From Pseudomonadota bacterium (GTDB taxonomy: Bacteria; Desulfobacterota; Desulfobacteria; Desulfobacterales; Desulfobacteraceae), in NCBI GenBank assembly GCA_018821535.1, contig JAHJLV010000052.1, positions 25,556 through 89,555 on the forward strand: DNA of 64,000 nucleotides, in the 5' to 3' direction. The notes under the pieces were generated by a model. It did no database searches. It was not told the origin of the DNA and saw nothing but the letters and a program-made list of their open reading frames with translations. A program made the position numbers and the translations under genes. Shown here in pieces: positions 8,483 to 16,923 of this stretch. Position 1 is the first letter of the stretch; every line of letters starts with the position of its first letter.

Positions 8483-9295
8483 TCACACCTGCAATTTTTT
8501 TTGTGCTCTATTAACCAGTAAATTCAGCAGAAAAACAGTTCCGGCCACAAGGATGATGGAAGCACCCGATGTCAGATTAAACCGATAGGACATCCATAAC
8601 CCGGTCAAAGTGAAAAAAGCGCCGAGAACAGATGCGCCGATCATCATCTGAAAGAGGGATTTGACCTTGTTTTCCATAATAAAGGGCGGAATGGTCAAAA
8701 GGGCAATCACCATGATTAACCCCACCACCTGAATGATCATCACGATGGTCAACCCCAGCATGCCGATCAGTATAAAATACAGCTGTTTGACACGAACCCC
8801 GCGGACCTGGGCAAATTCTTCATCATAAGAGGCTGCTAACAACTCGTTGTAGTAGAAAACCACAAATAAAAACAGCAGAATGGTGATTCCCAGCATTACA
8901 AAAAGACTGGATTTGGACACGGTAAGGATGGAGCCGAATAAATAGCTCATCAGGTCAACATTATAGCCTGGCGTAAGATCAATCAGTATGATTCCGATGG
9001 CCATTCCCAAGGCCCAGATGACACCGATAATAGTATCTGCCCTGTGTTTGACCTTGAACGTGACGGCTGCCATGAGCATGGACGCAATAAACGAAAATCC
9101 CAGGGTACTGAGCATGACCGGCCATTTGAAATAATAGGCTATGCCAATTCCGCCATAGGCTGCATGGGCTATGCCGCCGGATAGAAAAACAATGCGGTTG
9201 ACAACAATAAGCGAGCCCATGATACCGCAGATGATACTGGCAAGGATGCCTGCTGCAATGGCATGCTGCATGAATTCATATTCAAGAATTGACAT
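8483..9295 (-). CDS. znuB: Zinc ABC transporter permease ZnuB
   Basis: ABC-3 family permease (270 residues) with about eight hydrophobic segments and the family pattern GGIAHAAYGGIGIAYYF near the N-terminus. The start is placed at ATG 9295 (MSILEYEFMQHA), which fits family N-termini and overlaps znuC by 14 bp; an in-frame ATG at 9322 would add nine charged residues. It forms the inner-membrane channel for the metal delivered by ZnuA. Manganese or iron permeases of the same family look alike, so zinc is assigned mostly from the His-rich ZnuA and the adjacent Fur-family regulator. Confidence 0.88.
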   Translation of the reverse strand: MSILEYEFMQHAIAAGILASIICGIMGSLIVVNRIVFLSGGIAHAAYGGIGIAYYFKWPVMLSTLGFSFIASMLMAAVTFKVKHRADTIIGVIWALGMAIGIILIDLTPGYNVDLMSYLFGSILTVSKSSLFVMLGITILLFLFVVFYYNELLAASYDEEFAQVRGVRVKQLYFILIGMLGLTIVMIIQVVGLIMVIALLTIPPFIMENKVKSLFQMMIGASVLGAFFTLTGLWMSYRFNLTSGASIILVAGTVFLLNLLVNRAQKKLQV

Positions 9296-10061
9296 GGTCT
9301 GTTCTCTTGTCCGGTCTGCCATGGGCTAAAAGCTGAACCCTGCACAAATCTTCCACCGAACATGAATACATGGTTTCCAGCATATCTCCTGTAATGTCTT
9401 CATGGGGATGATAATGCAGTCCTTTATTCACACAGGCCACAGATTTTACATAGTTGGAAATCACCAGAAGATCATGACTGACCACAATAATTGCCACTTC
9501 CTTGTTCAGAACTTCCAGAAGCCGGTAGAAAGTGGTCTGGCCCTTTGTGTCAATACTGGCTGTGGGTTCATCCAGAAGAAGGAGCCGGGGAGTGGTCATC
9601 AGTGCCCTTGCGATAAAAATACGCTGGCGCTGACCACCGGAAAGTTCTCCGATTCTTTGTCCTGCGATATTTTGAACGCTCAGGCGCTCAAGCATTTCCA
9701 GAGCATCTTTTTTGTCCTGTCTGGTATTTTTCCGGAATCTGCTGCGCGTATTGAGCTTGCCCATTAAAACGACATCCAGAGCGGTTATGGGAAAACTGTT
9801 ATTGATATGAATATTCTGAGGAACATATCCAATTAAAGATGAGGCTTTTCTGGCAGTACCGCCCATGACTTTTATTTTTCCGGTATCCGGTATCAGCAGA
9901 CCCAGTATCAATTTCAGCAGGGTTGTTTTTCCACCACCGTTCGGGCCGATAATACCGATGAAATCATCCTGAAAAACAGTCAGATTCACCTGGCTGAGAA
10001 TGTTCTGCCCGTTGTAGGCAAAACTGACATCCTCCATTTCCACGATGGGATTTTGAAACAC
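9282..10061 (-). CDS. znuC: Zinc ABC transporter ATP-binding protein ZnuC
   Basis: 259-residue ABC ATPase with Walker A (GPNGGGKTT, about 40-48), Q-loop (GYVPQ), signature LSGGQRQR, Walker B (LLLLDEPTASID) and switch His (VVSHD). It starts with GTG at 10061, 5 bp after the znuA stop. Energises metal import with ZnuB. The C-terminal region has His residues (LHYHPHED) of the kind often seen in ZnuC homologues. Confidence 0.92.
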   Translation of the reverse strand: MFQNPIVEMEDVSFAYNGQNILSQVNLTVFQDDFIGIIGPNGGGKTTLLKLILGLLIPDTGKIKVMGGTARKASSLIGYVPQNIHINNSFPITALDVVLMGKLNTRSRFRKNTRQDKKDALEMLERLSVQNIAGQRIGELSGGQRQRIFIARALMTTPRLLLLDEPTASIDTKGQTTFYRLLEVLNKEVAIIVVSHDLLVISNYVKSVACVNKGLHYHPHEDITGDMLETMYSCSVEDLCRVQLLAHGRPDKRTDHVNS

Positions 10062-10066
10062 TGTGC

Positions 10067-10960
10067 TTATTTTAATGCCTCCAGCATCTTTTGGGCAATG
10101 GTATTCATATTGGCAAACCAGTCAAACGCAAGGGGATCTGCAAATACGATATTACCCTTAATTTCTTTTGCAATGATCCGGGCACTGCGGGTTGAGTTCT
10201 GGGGTTGAACAAAAATAACCCTTATATTGTTTTTCTTTGCAAGATCAACAATCTCTTTGAGTTGTGATGGTTTTGGGTCTTTGCCTTCAATTTCCACAGG
10301 GATTTGTTCAAGTCCGTAATCTGTTGCAAAATACCCCCATGAGGGATGAAACACCAGAAATTGGGTTTTGGTTTTATGGGTAAACAGCCGGGTTAATTGC
10401 GCATCCGTCTGCTTGAGTTCAACACTGAATTGATCAAAATTCTTTTGATAGATGGATTGATTTTCCGGATCGATCTGTTTTAACGCATTTAAAATAATTT
10501 TTGCCTGAATCTGAACAAGTTTAGGGGAAAGCCAGATATGCGGGTCCAGTCCTTCATCTTCGCTGCGATGATCGCCTGATTCTTCATGTGTTTCGTGATC
10601 ATGGGAGTGGGAAGACATTCTGATTTTTGAGATCCCCTTATCCGTATGGATGATTTTCATGTCAGGATTTGAGGCGGCAATTTTTTTCAGCCATCTTTTT
10701 TCAAAGGGAACACCAATGGAAAAATACAGCTTTGACACAGACAGATCCACCATCTGCATGGGTTTAGGCTCGTATGTGGCAGGGCTTGCCCCTGGCTGAA
10801 CCATCACCTTTACATCGATCAGATCTTTGCCAATTTGTTGCACAAAAAATTTCTGGGGAATAATACTTACAAAAACCTGAGGTTTATCAGCTGCATATGT
10901 TGTATTTACAGATATTAACAGCAGTAAGAGAATATGGGGTATGGATATATATTGTTTCAT
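10067..10960 (-). CDS. znuA: Periplasmic zinc-binding protein ZnuA
   Basis: Cluster A-I (TroA-type) solute-binding protein. The start is set at ATG 10960, where the signal peptide (HILLLLLISVNTTYA) has normal length; an in-frame ATG at 11044 would add 28 basic residues. A His/Asp/Glu-rich loop (HSHDHETHEESGDH) precedes the metal ligand segment LDPHIWLSP, as in zinc-specific ZnuA; further ligand positions appear at FHPSWGYFA and near the C-terminus. First gene of the operon znuA-znuC-znuB-fur. A palindromic candidate operator lies 7-27 bp upstream of the ATG. Confidence 0.9.
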   Translation of the reverse strand: MKQYISIPHILLLLLISVNTTYAADKPQVFVSIIPQKFFVQQIGKDLIDVKVMVQPGASPATYEPKPMQMVDLSVSKLYFSIGVPFEKRWLKKIAASNPDMKIIHTDKGISKIRMSSHSHDHETHEESGDHRSEDEGLDPHIWLSPKLVQIQAKIILNALKQIDPENQSIYQKNFDQFSVELKQTDAQLTRLFTHKTKTQFLVFHPSWGYFATDYGLEQIPVEIEGKDPKPSQLKEIVDLAKKNNIRVIFVQPQNSTRSARIIAKEIKGNIVFADPLAFDWFANMNTIAQKMLEALK

Positions 10961-10966
10961 TATTTT

Positions 10967-10987
10967 ATGTGCAACTTTATTGCATAT
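10967..10987 (-). promoter_or_regulatory. Candidate Zur/Fur-family operator before znuA
   Basis: TGCAA-cttta-TTGCA is a perfect inverted repeat with 5-bp arms that extends to 8-bp arms with one mismatch (10967-10987). Read on the minus strand it lies just upstream of the znuA start and downstream of a weak TATAGA -10-like element, a good position for repression. A Fur-family regulator is encoded in the same operon. The link between regulator and site is inference. Confidence 0.5.
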
Positions 10988-11169
10988 TCTATAATTCCGC
11001 AAGATTTTTTTTATAAACAAGTTGATTTTTCGCTGTTTATCCATAAAATAAACCGCATGATCATTTTTCTTCCAAAACCGAAAATCTTCTCCGGCAAAGA
11101 TATTTCATTGGGCCATCCTGCCCAGCCGGAATTAATCAGTGAAATCAATTTATGGAATTTTAAAAACAG

Positions 11170-12471
11170 ATGAAGATTATTACCACACACAAAGGCACAG
11201 ATTTTGATGCGTTATCGTCTCTTGTTGCTGCCCATTTATTGTATCCGGAAGCCAAACCCGTTCTGCCCAATACAATCAACCCCAATGTAAAAGCATTTTT
11301 ATCCATCCATAAAGACCTGTTTGATTTTTATTCACCCAAAGACATTACACTGGATCATGTGACCACCCTGATTGTTGTGGATACCCATTCCTGGGACCGG
11401 CTTGAAAACATGCAGGTTTTGCAGGAACGGGATGATCTTGAAGTCATCATATTTGATCATCATCTCAAAGGCGATATGCAGTCCGATCAAAAAACCATAT
11501 CAGAGACCGGTGCTGCCATCAGTATTTTAATCCAGGAGATTAAAAACAAAAATATTTTCATTACCCCGATTCAGGCAACACTTTTTCTCATTGGCCTGTA
11601 CGAAGATACCGGCAATATGACGTTTCCCTCCACCCTGTCTGTGGATGCCTATACTGCAGGATATCTTCTGGAAAAAAATGCAGATCTGAATATTGTTTCA
11701 ACATTTTTAAGACAGGCATATGGAAAAAAACAGAAGGATGTTCTTTTTGAAATGATTCAGAAAGCAAAAAGAACTGAAATATCAGGGTTTTCCGTAAGTA
11801 TTGCAAAAATGGATATTGAAGGACAGGTTCAGAATCTGTCCATGGTTGTTCAAATGTATCGTGAAATTGTAAATGTGGATGCGGCATTCGGTATTTTTTT
11901 TGACAAGGAAAGAAATAAATGCATGATTATCGGCAGAAGCAGGATTGATGAAATCAATGTGGGACTTTTAATGCGGAATATCGGGGGCGGCGGCGGACAC
12001 CCGGGAGCAGGTTCTGCACTGTTGAAAGGTGTAAATCCGGACATCGTGGAAGAAATGCTGTTGGAACTGCTTTCAGGCAATCAGCACACATCTGTTATGC
12101 TGTCTGATCTGATGTCCTATCCTGTGGTAACGGTCAGAGAAGATACCACAATTGAAGAAGTGGCCATGATTTTAAGGGACATGGGGTGTTCGGGGATGCC
12201 GGTGGTGGATTCAGAAGATCATGTTGTCGGAATCATTTCACGAAGAGATTTTAAAAAGATCCGTAAATCCAAGCAGATGCAGTCTCCTGTCAAAGCATTC
12301 ATGAGTCAGAATCCGGTTACAATAGAGCATGACAAAAATGCCATTGAAGCGGCAAAACTGATGATCAAGCATGATATCGGCAGAATACCGGTCATGAAAG
12401 ACAATAAGCTGATCGGCATCATCACCCGATCCGATGCAATGATGTATTTTTACGACCTTCTGCCGCATTGA
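11170..12471 (+). CDS. DHH/DHHA1 phosphoesterase with tandem CBS domains
   Basis: 433 residues. N-terminal DHH domain (TTHKGTDFDALSSL, VVDTHSWD, then FDHH near residue 98), DHHA1 domain with GGGGGHPGAGSA near 278, then two CBS domains (about 305-365 and 370-430). This is the N-terminal half of the roughly 880-residue DHH-CBS-CCA nucleotidyltransferase proteins known from related bacteria, but the polymerase head is absent and the frame ends with a normal stop 4 bp from the convergent OleC gene. A stand-alone DHH-CBS protein could be a nucleotide or oligonucleotide phosphoesterase or a CBS-regulated pyrophosphatase. No clear Shine-Dalgarno is seen. Confidence 0.82.
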   Translation: MKIITTHKGTDFDALSSLVAAHLLYPEAKPVLPNTINPNVKAFLSIHKDLFDFYSPKDITLDHVTTLIVVDTHSWDRLENMQVLQERDDLEVIIFDHHLKGDMQSDQKTISETGAAISILIQEIKNKNIFITPIQATLFLIGLYEDTGNMTFPSTLSVDAYTAGYLLEKNADLNIVSTFLRQAYGKKQKDVLFEMIQKAKRTEISGFSVSIAKMDIEGQVQNLSMVVQMYREIVNVDAAFGIFFDKERNKCMIIGRSRIDEINVGLLMRNIGGGGGHPGAGSALLKGVNPDIVEEMLLELLSGNQHTSVMLSDLMSYPVVTVREDTTIEEVAMILRDMGCSGMPVVDSEDHVVGIISRRDFKKIRKSKQMQSPVKAFMSQNPVTIEHDKNAIEAAKLMIKHDIGRIPVMKDNKLIGIITRSDAMMYFYDLLPH

Positions 12472-12475
12472 AAAA

Positions 12476-14125
12476 CTACAATTTAAGCAGTTTTGCCGCC
12501 TTGAGGGCAAGTTTCTCCCTGAATATTTTTGAATTATGCCGGATATCAACCGGAAAGCTTTTTTCGATGAAAAAATGTTCAATATCCTTTGTCAGGGGAT
12601 GTTTTCTTGCAATCTGTCTTATTTCTTCAATGAAGTTTTTCCGATGTTTAATTCTTGAAACAGGTTCAATAAAAATGACAGGAATCTGATTGTTTTTGGG
12701 TCCGACACCTGCAAGCGCACTCCTGAACACCTTTTCATGATTATTGAAAATCGCTTCAACAGGAATGGTAAACAGGGTGTCTTTCGGGGTAATGACCCGG
12801 TGAGATTTTCTTCCGCAAAACCATATCCTGCCTTTGGAATCTTTCCAGCCAAGATCTCCCATCCTGTGCCATATTCTCCCGTCAGAATCCGGAATTTTTG
12901 CCAAAAGATCTGCTTTTCGGTCATTAAAATACTGTTGAGTGACAAGATCGGCTTTTACAATAATTTCTCCCACCTGGGTCAGAGGCAGTACCAGTTTTTC
13001 ATGAAATTGAGTGACAGGCTCTTCAGTGATTTTAATAATCTGAATCTGTGTATCACAGATGGGCCTTCCCACGCACATGCCATATCCTTTTTCAGAAAGC
13101 GCTTTTGTTTCAGCAAGGATTTCATTGGAAGCAATGGAAACGATCGGGACTGCTTCTGATGCGCCGTAGGGAGTGTGAATCTGGGCATTTGAAGACAGCA
13201 TGGCAGCAAACTGTTCAATATTGGCAGGGGTTACCGGCGCTCCTGCAGAAACCACCCGCCGAAGGGATGGCAGCTTGATATGATTTTGTCTGCCGTATTT
13301 CCCCACCCGGTTCAAAAGTGCTGGAGAGGCAAACATATTGGTCACACCCTGGTTTTCAATGGCTTCGATAATTTTAGCTGGATTCACCTGTGCAGGTTTG
13401 GTGGGATCCATGTCCGGAATCACGGCTGTCATACCTAAAATGGGATCAAAAAGCGCAAATAGTGGAAAAGTGGGCAGGTCAATTTCATCGGGTTCGATTC
13501 GAAAATGCTCCTGGATCTGGCGCAATTGAGCATCAAAATTACCATGGGTATACACAACCCCTTTGGCAGGTCCTGTGGAACCGCTGGTAAATACAATGGC
13601 GGCTGTTTCATCTGATGTTGTTTTTGCTTTTGGAAAGGGCTGGTCTGTATCAAGGATGAGTTCATCAAGTGTATATCCGCCCCAGAACCATCTTTTTCCA
13701 ACCGTAACCCAGTGTTTAACGGATTTAAAAAATGCAGGTTTGAATATTCTGAGCAGATGAGCCTTTCCGATACCGATAAAGGCTTTGGGGTTTCCGTGTT
13801 CCAGGCAATGCAGCATTCGGCTGATTCCCATTCCCGGATCAACAACAACCGGAACAGCACCCACTTTTAACATGGCAAAAATAATGACAAAAAATTCCAT
13901 ACCCGGCGTAACCATCAGCACAGTTCGAACGCCCCGGGTTATTCCGATTTTTTCAAGCCCGAACGCCAGGCGGTCAGACTGCTGTTCAAGCTGGGTAAAG
14001 GTCATCTGACTGTAGGTAACCCTGCCATTTTTATCTCTTTTGTGGGGATAAACAACTGCGCGTTTGTAGGGATGTTTTTCTTGTGTTTTTTTCAGACCGT
14101 CAGAAATATTGATATAGGTGGTCAT
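12476..14125 (-). CDS. oleC: OleC-like acyl-adenylating beta-lactone synthetase
   Basis: 549-residue ANL-superfamily enzyme with the adenylation P-loop TSGSTGPAKG at residues 180-189, the A5-type YGASEA motif and the A7/A8 region (MGDLGWKDSKGRIWFCGRKSH). OleC enzymes activate a beta-hydroxy acid with ATP and close it to a beta-lactone in olefin synthesis. Assignment rests on the ANL fold plus its place in one operon with OleA and OleB; alone it could be read as a fatty acyl-AMP ligase. Its ATG overlaps the stop of the membrane-protein gene upstream (4-bp overlap), and the gene closes the operon. It converges on the DHH gene with 4 bp between and no terminator. Confidence 0.8.
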   Translation of the reverse strand: MTTYINISDGLKKTQEKHPYKRAVVYPHKRDKNGRVTYSQMTFTQLEQQSDRLAFGLEKIGITRGVRTVLMVTPGMEFFVIIFAMLKVGAVPVVVDPGMGISRMLHCLEHGNPKAFIGIGKAHLLRIFKPAFFKSVKHWVTVGKRWFWGGYTLDELILDTDQPFPKAKTTSDETAAIVFTSGSTGPAKGVVYTHGNFDAQLRQIQEHFRIEPDEIDLPTFPLFALFDPILGMTAVIPDMDPTKPAQVNPAKIIEAIENQGVTNMFASPALLNRVGKYGRQNHIKLPSLRRVVSAGAPVTPANIEQFAAMLSSNAQIHTPYGASEAVPIVSIASNEILAETKALSEKGYGMCVGRPICDTQIQIIKITEEPVTQFHEKLVLPLTQVGEIIVKADLVTQQYFNDRKADLLAKIPDSDGRIWHRMGDLGWKDSKGRIWFCGRKSHRVITPKDTLFTIPVEAIFNNHEKVFRSALAGVGPKNNQIPVIFIEPVSRIKHRKNFIEEIRQIARKHPLTKDIEHFFIEKSFPVDIRHNSKIFREKLALKAAKLLKL

Positions 14126-14925
14126 AGGAATTTCTTTTTAAGTTTGTATATGTTTTTCTGGATAAATCCCCGGGGGGCATCCTCATTGGATTTCAGTCTC
14201 TGGGTTTGCTCGATCACCGGAACCAGAGCTGTTTTTGCATCCTGGGTCAAGGGATCTTTCAACTCCTGGATTCGGGCCAGACCGTCAGGTGTATTCACCT
14301 GATATAAAACAAATGTTTCTTTAACAGGTTTTTCAATTTTTATAAATGCTTTTTGCAGGGTATCCCTTGTTTTTTCCCATGTTTTGATTTCTTTTTCCGC
14401 TATCTTTGCCTGATCCGGGTATTTTTTTGAAACCGCGTCTATTCGCCGGATCTCATCTTCTATTATGTTAATTTCAGAGTTTGCAGCAATCATGACACCA
14501 TACAACTCAGGAAAATGATTAAAGGTGAATTTAAGCATTTCTTCAGGCAGTTGAATATGGGCAAGGGTGATTTTTTTATATGGTTCCTGATTCCCATCAT
14601 TATTGGCGGAAAAATACAGAAAATACACAACAAACACTCCTGCACCCACACAAAAAATGAAAAAAAAGATCAATATCCACTTGACAGGAATCCTTTTTTT
14701 TTTCGGGGTTTGCGCTTTTTGTGTTTTGGATGTTTGTTCCGGATTGCCTGTATCCGGGTGATCTTTATCCAGTTTTGTTTTATTTGCCTTGTCTTTTTTG
14801 GTCTTATCCTTGCTTTCTTTCTCCCTGGCTGGCTCATCCGGGGGCAGGTTTTTCCTGTTTCTGTCCTGTGACGGGTCTTTTTCGGTATCGGCCTTTGTGT
14901 TCTTTTTTTTTCCAAATCCAAGCAT
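14122..14925 (-). CDS. Single-pass membrane protein of unknown function in the ole operon
   Basis: 267 residues with no recognised domain. Residues 1-80 are extremely Lys/Asp/Glu-rich and probably disordered in the cytoplasm; one transmembrane helix follows (about 82-106, VKWILIFFFIFCVGAGVFVVYFLYF); the remaining about 160 residues are predicted helical, with a possible coiled coil at about 150-205. It stands where an oleD (NAD(P)H-dependent reductase) might be expected but has no Rossmann GxxGxxG motif, so it is not OleD. Overlap with oleC and the short gap to oleB make co-expression near certain. It could anchor or organise the Ole enzymes at the membrane; that is speculation. Confidence 0.7.
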   Translation of the reverse strand: MLGFGKKKNTKADTEKDPSQDRNRKNLPPDEPAREKESKDKTKKDKANKTKLDKDHPDTGNPEQTSKTQKAQTPKKKRIPVKWILIFFFIFCVGAGVFVVYFLYFSANNDGNQEPYKKITLAHIQLPEEMLKFTFNHFPELYGVMIAANSEINIIEDEIRRIDAVSKKYPDQAKIAEKEIKTWEKTRDTLQKAFIKIEKPVKETFVLYQVNTPDGLARIQELKDPLTQDAKTALVPVIEQTQRLKSNEDAPRGFIQKNIYKLKKKFL

Positions 14926-14962
14926 GATACGGGTTTACTCCAGGAATAGATGACGATTAAAA

Positions 14963-15877
14963 TTATGATTTCAAAAATTTGTGAATCAACGCCAGCGTCT
15001 GCTCCGGATGGTCTTCAAACAGATAATGTCCTGCATCATCAAATACATGGGACTTTGATTTCGGAAATCTTTTTTTAAATTCATTAAAAAAAGACAGATC
15101 AAACACAAAATCTTTTGCCCCCCATAGAAACAACAGCTGATTGTCATCAAAGCCTTTTAGCTGATCTTCCACATGTTTTACAATACAATAGCTTTGATCT
15201 TTTTCACTTATCGGTATGTCCTGAACAAATTTTAAGGTGGCAATCCTGTTTTTCCAGGAATTATAGGGCGCTGTCAGCCCGTTTTTGATTTTTGAGGACA
15301 GTTTTTTTTGCACTGCCATGACCAGGGCTGCCCGTGAAAAAATATTGAACCCGAGAACCGCAGGAACGGCAAACCAGTTTAAATATTTAATCAGCCATAA
15401 CCTGAGCGGAAATTGTTTACCCCTGGGCAAAAAGAATCCAGATGTATTGGTGATGACAATTTTATCAATACGTTCCATATGATCCACTGCCCAGGCAAGC
15501 CCGATCATGCCGCCCCAGTCATGGACAATAAGACTGATTTTATCCTCAAGGTTCAACTGATTGATCAACGCATCCAGATCTTTCACCCTGGATTTGAGCG
15601 TATAATGATATGATTTGTCATCGGGTTTATCAGACAGGCCGCACCCGATATGATCCGGAACCACGGTTCGAAATTCACTTGATAACCCCAAAATTAAATG
15701 CCGAAAATAAAACGACCAGGTGGGATTGCCGTGAATCATGACAAGGGGTTTTCCTTTTCCCTGATCAATATAATGAAGGCTATGCCCGTTGATGTTAATA
15801 AAATTGGAATCAAACGGATATATATCTTCAAAGCCTTTGGTTGAAACCTTTTTGCCGTTAATTATTCGTTCTACCAT
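14963..15877 (-). CDS. oleB: OleB-like alpha/beta hydrolase (beta-lactone decarboxylase)
   Basis: 304-residue alpha/beta hydrolase of the haloalkane-dehalogenase-like group. HGNPTWS at 49-55 supplies the oxyanion region, the nucleophile elbow is HDWGG with Asp120, and the catalytic His is His284 (DAGHYLFED). Asp rather than Ser as nucleophile and the 164-residue Asp-to-His spacing match OleB, which decarboxylates the cis-beta-lactone from OleC to an olefin. Taken alone it could be called a haloalkane dehalogenase; the operon with OleA and OleC decides against that. The start overlaps the end of oleA by 7 bp. Confidence 0.82.
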   Translation of the reverse strand: MVERIINGKKVSTKGFEDIYPFDSNFININGHSLHYIDQGKGKPLVMIHGNPTWSFYFRHLILGLSSEFRTVVPDHIGCGLSDKPDDKSYHYTLKSRVKDLDALINQLNLEDKISLIVHDWGGMIGLAWAVDHMERIDKIVITNTSGFFLPRGKQFPLRLWLIKYLNWFAVPAVLGFNIFSRAALVMAVQKKLSSKIKNGLTAPYNSWKNRIATLKFVQDIPISEKDQSYCIVKHVEDQLKGFDDNQLLFLWGAKDFVFDLSFFNEFKKRFPKSKSHVFDDAGHYLFEDHPEQTLALIHKFLKS

Positions 15878-16923
15878 TTTACTCCTAAAACTGCACAGTT
15901 AAGACCGGAACCCACACCGATAAATGCCACTAAATCTCCGGGTTTTAAAAAGCCTCTTTCATCGGCTATGGCAGCGGTGGCAGGCAAAGCCACAGAGCCC
16001 ATATTCCCTAAAAACGGATAGGTACAAAAATCTTTGGCCATATCCACATTCAGGGCGTCATAAAATTTTTTGTGATGAAGGGACCCCACCTGGTGACCAA
16101 TAAATTTATCCGGCTGATCCGGCAGCAGATGAAAGTCGCGTTTAAAGATTTCAAATGTTTTTTTGACAAGGGTTAACCCATGTTCCAGCACGCCCTGGGC
16201 CTGGGTTCGCATAACCACCTTTGAATGGGTGGGCATTCCTTTTTGTTCAAATCCCCAGCTGCACAACCCGTGGTGTTCAATGGCATTTTTCAGGATGCCG
16301 CCGATAAACTGATGTTTTGGGGTTTTGGGATGTCCAATGCTGCCATCTGTCAGCAGGACCGCTGCAGCTCCGGCACCGCCTGTCAGCGTTGCCACAGCCT
16401 CCTTGTAAAATTCAATATCCGCTGCAGCATTGATTTCTTTAATAGTGGACTCCACAATCTGACGGGCTGTCTCACAGGACACAACAAGTCCTGCCCTGAT
16501 CTGACCCAGTTCTATCTGATTGGCCACCTGAACCATGCCTGTGAGCATGCCCAGACATGCATTTTTGACATCATAGACCTGGGCATGTTCCAGGAGTTTC
16601 AAATGGTGTGCAACTGCACAGGATGTGGCTGGTTCAAACCCGTCCTGGCCCACACCGCAGAACACCAGTGTATCGATCTGATCCGAAGTCATATCTGCTT
16701 CATCCAGTGCTTTTTGAGCAGCTGTTGCCGCATGTGTGGCAAGGGTATGATCCTCATCCCAGAACCGGCGCTGCTTGATCCCGGTAAGTCCTTCAATTAA
16801 TCCAGCACCAAAACCGATGGTTTCAAAAAACGGGGCCAGTTTTTTTTCTATATCCCGGGTGGTGATAATATTGGGTGCAAGTTCATATCCGAATGATTCT
16901 ATAAACACCTTTGAATATTTCAT
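15871..16923 (-). CDS. oleA: OleA-like thiolase-fold enzyme (head-to-head acyl condensation)
   Basis: 350-residue thiolase-superfamily enzyme. Catalytic Cys123 (KNACLGM), His277 (FIGHQVG) and Asn307 (LGNMGS) are present. Glu97 (GFEPATS) lies exactly 26 residues before the Cys, the spacing of the OleA-specific catalytic Glu (Glu117/Cys143 in the Xanthomonas enzyme) that FabH lacks. This strongly favours OleA: non-decarboxylative Claisen condensation of two acyl thioesters to a long beta-keto acid. Its ATG overlaps the stop of the PfaC-like gene, so the condensing enzyme is translationally coupled to a multidomain synthase. Confidence 0.88.
   Translation of the reverse strand: MKYSKVFIESFGYELAPNIITTRDIEKKLAPFFETIGFGAGLIEGLTGIKQRRFWDEDHTLATHAATAAQKALDEADMTSDQIDTLVFCGVGQDGFEPATSCAVAHHLKLLEHAQVYDVKNACLGMLTGMVQVANQIELGQIRAGLVVSCETARQIVESTIKEINAAADIEFYKEAVATLTGGAGAAAVLLTDGSIGHPKTPKHQFIGGILKNAIEHHGLCSWGFEQKGMPTHSKVVMRTQAQGVLEHGLTLVKKTFEIFKRDFHLLPDQPDKFIGHQVGSLHHKKFYDALNVDMAKDFCTYPFLGNMGSVALPATAAIADERGFLKPGDLVAFIGVGSGLNCAVLGVKW

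Noticed and set aside
14122..14925. Reading this gene as OleD
   Set aside because: No Rossmann nucleotide-binding motif, no SDR Tyr-x3-Lys; it has a membrane helix and charged tail.
14963..15877. Haloalkane dehalogenase function for the alpha/beta hydrolase
   Set aside because: Motifs allow it, but the operon with OleA and OleC and the known relation of OleB to dehalogenases make beta-lactone decarboxylase far more likely.
16225..16800. Open frame of 191 codons on the plus strand opposite oleA
   Set aside because: Antisense shadow; the opposite strand has all OleA catalytic residues.
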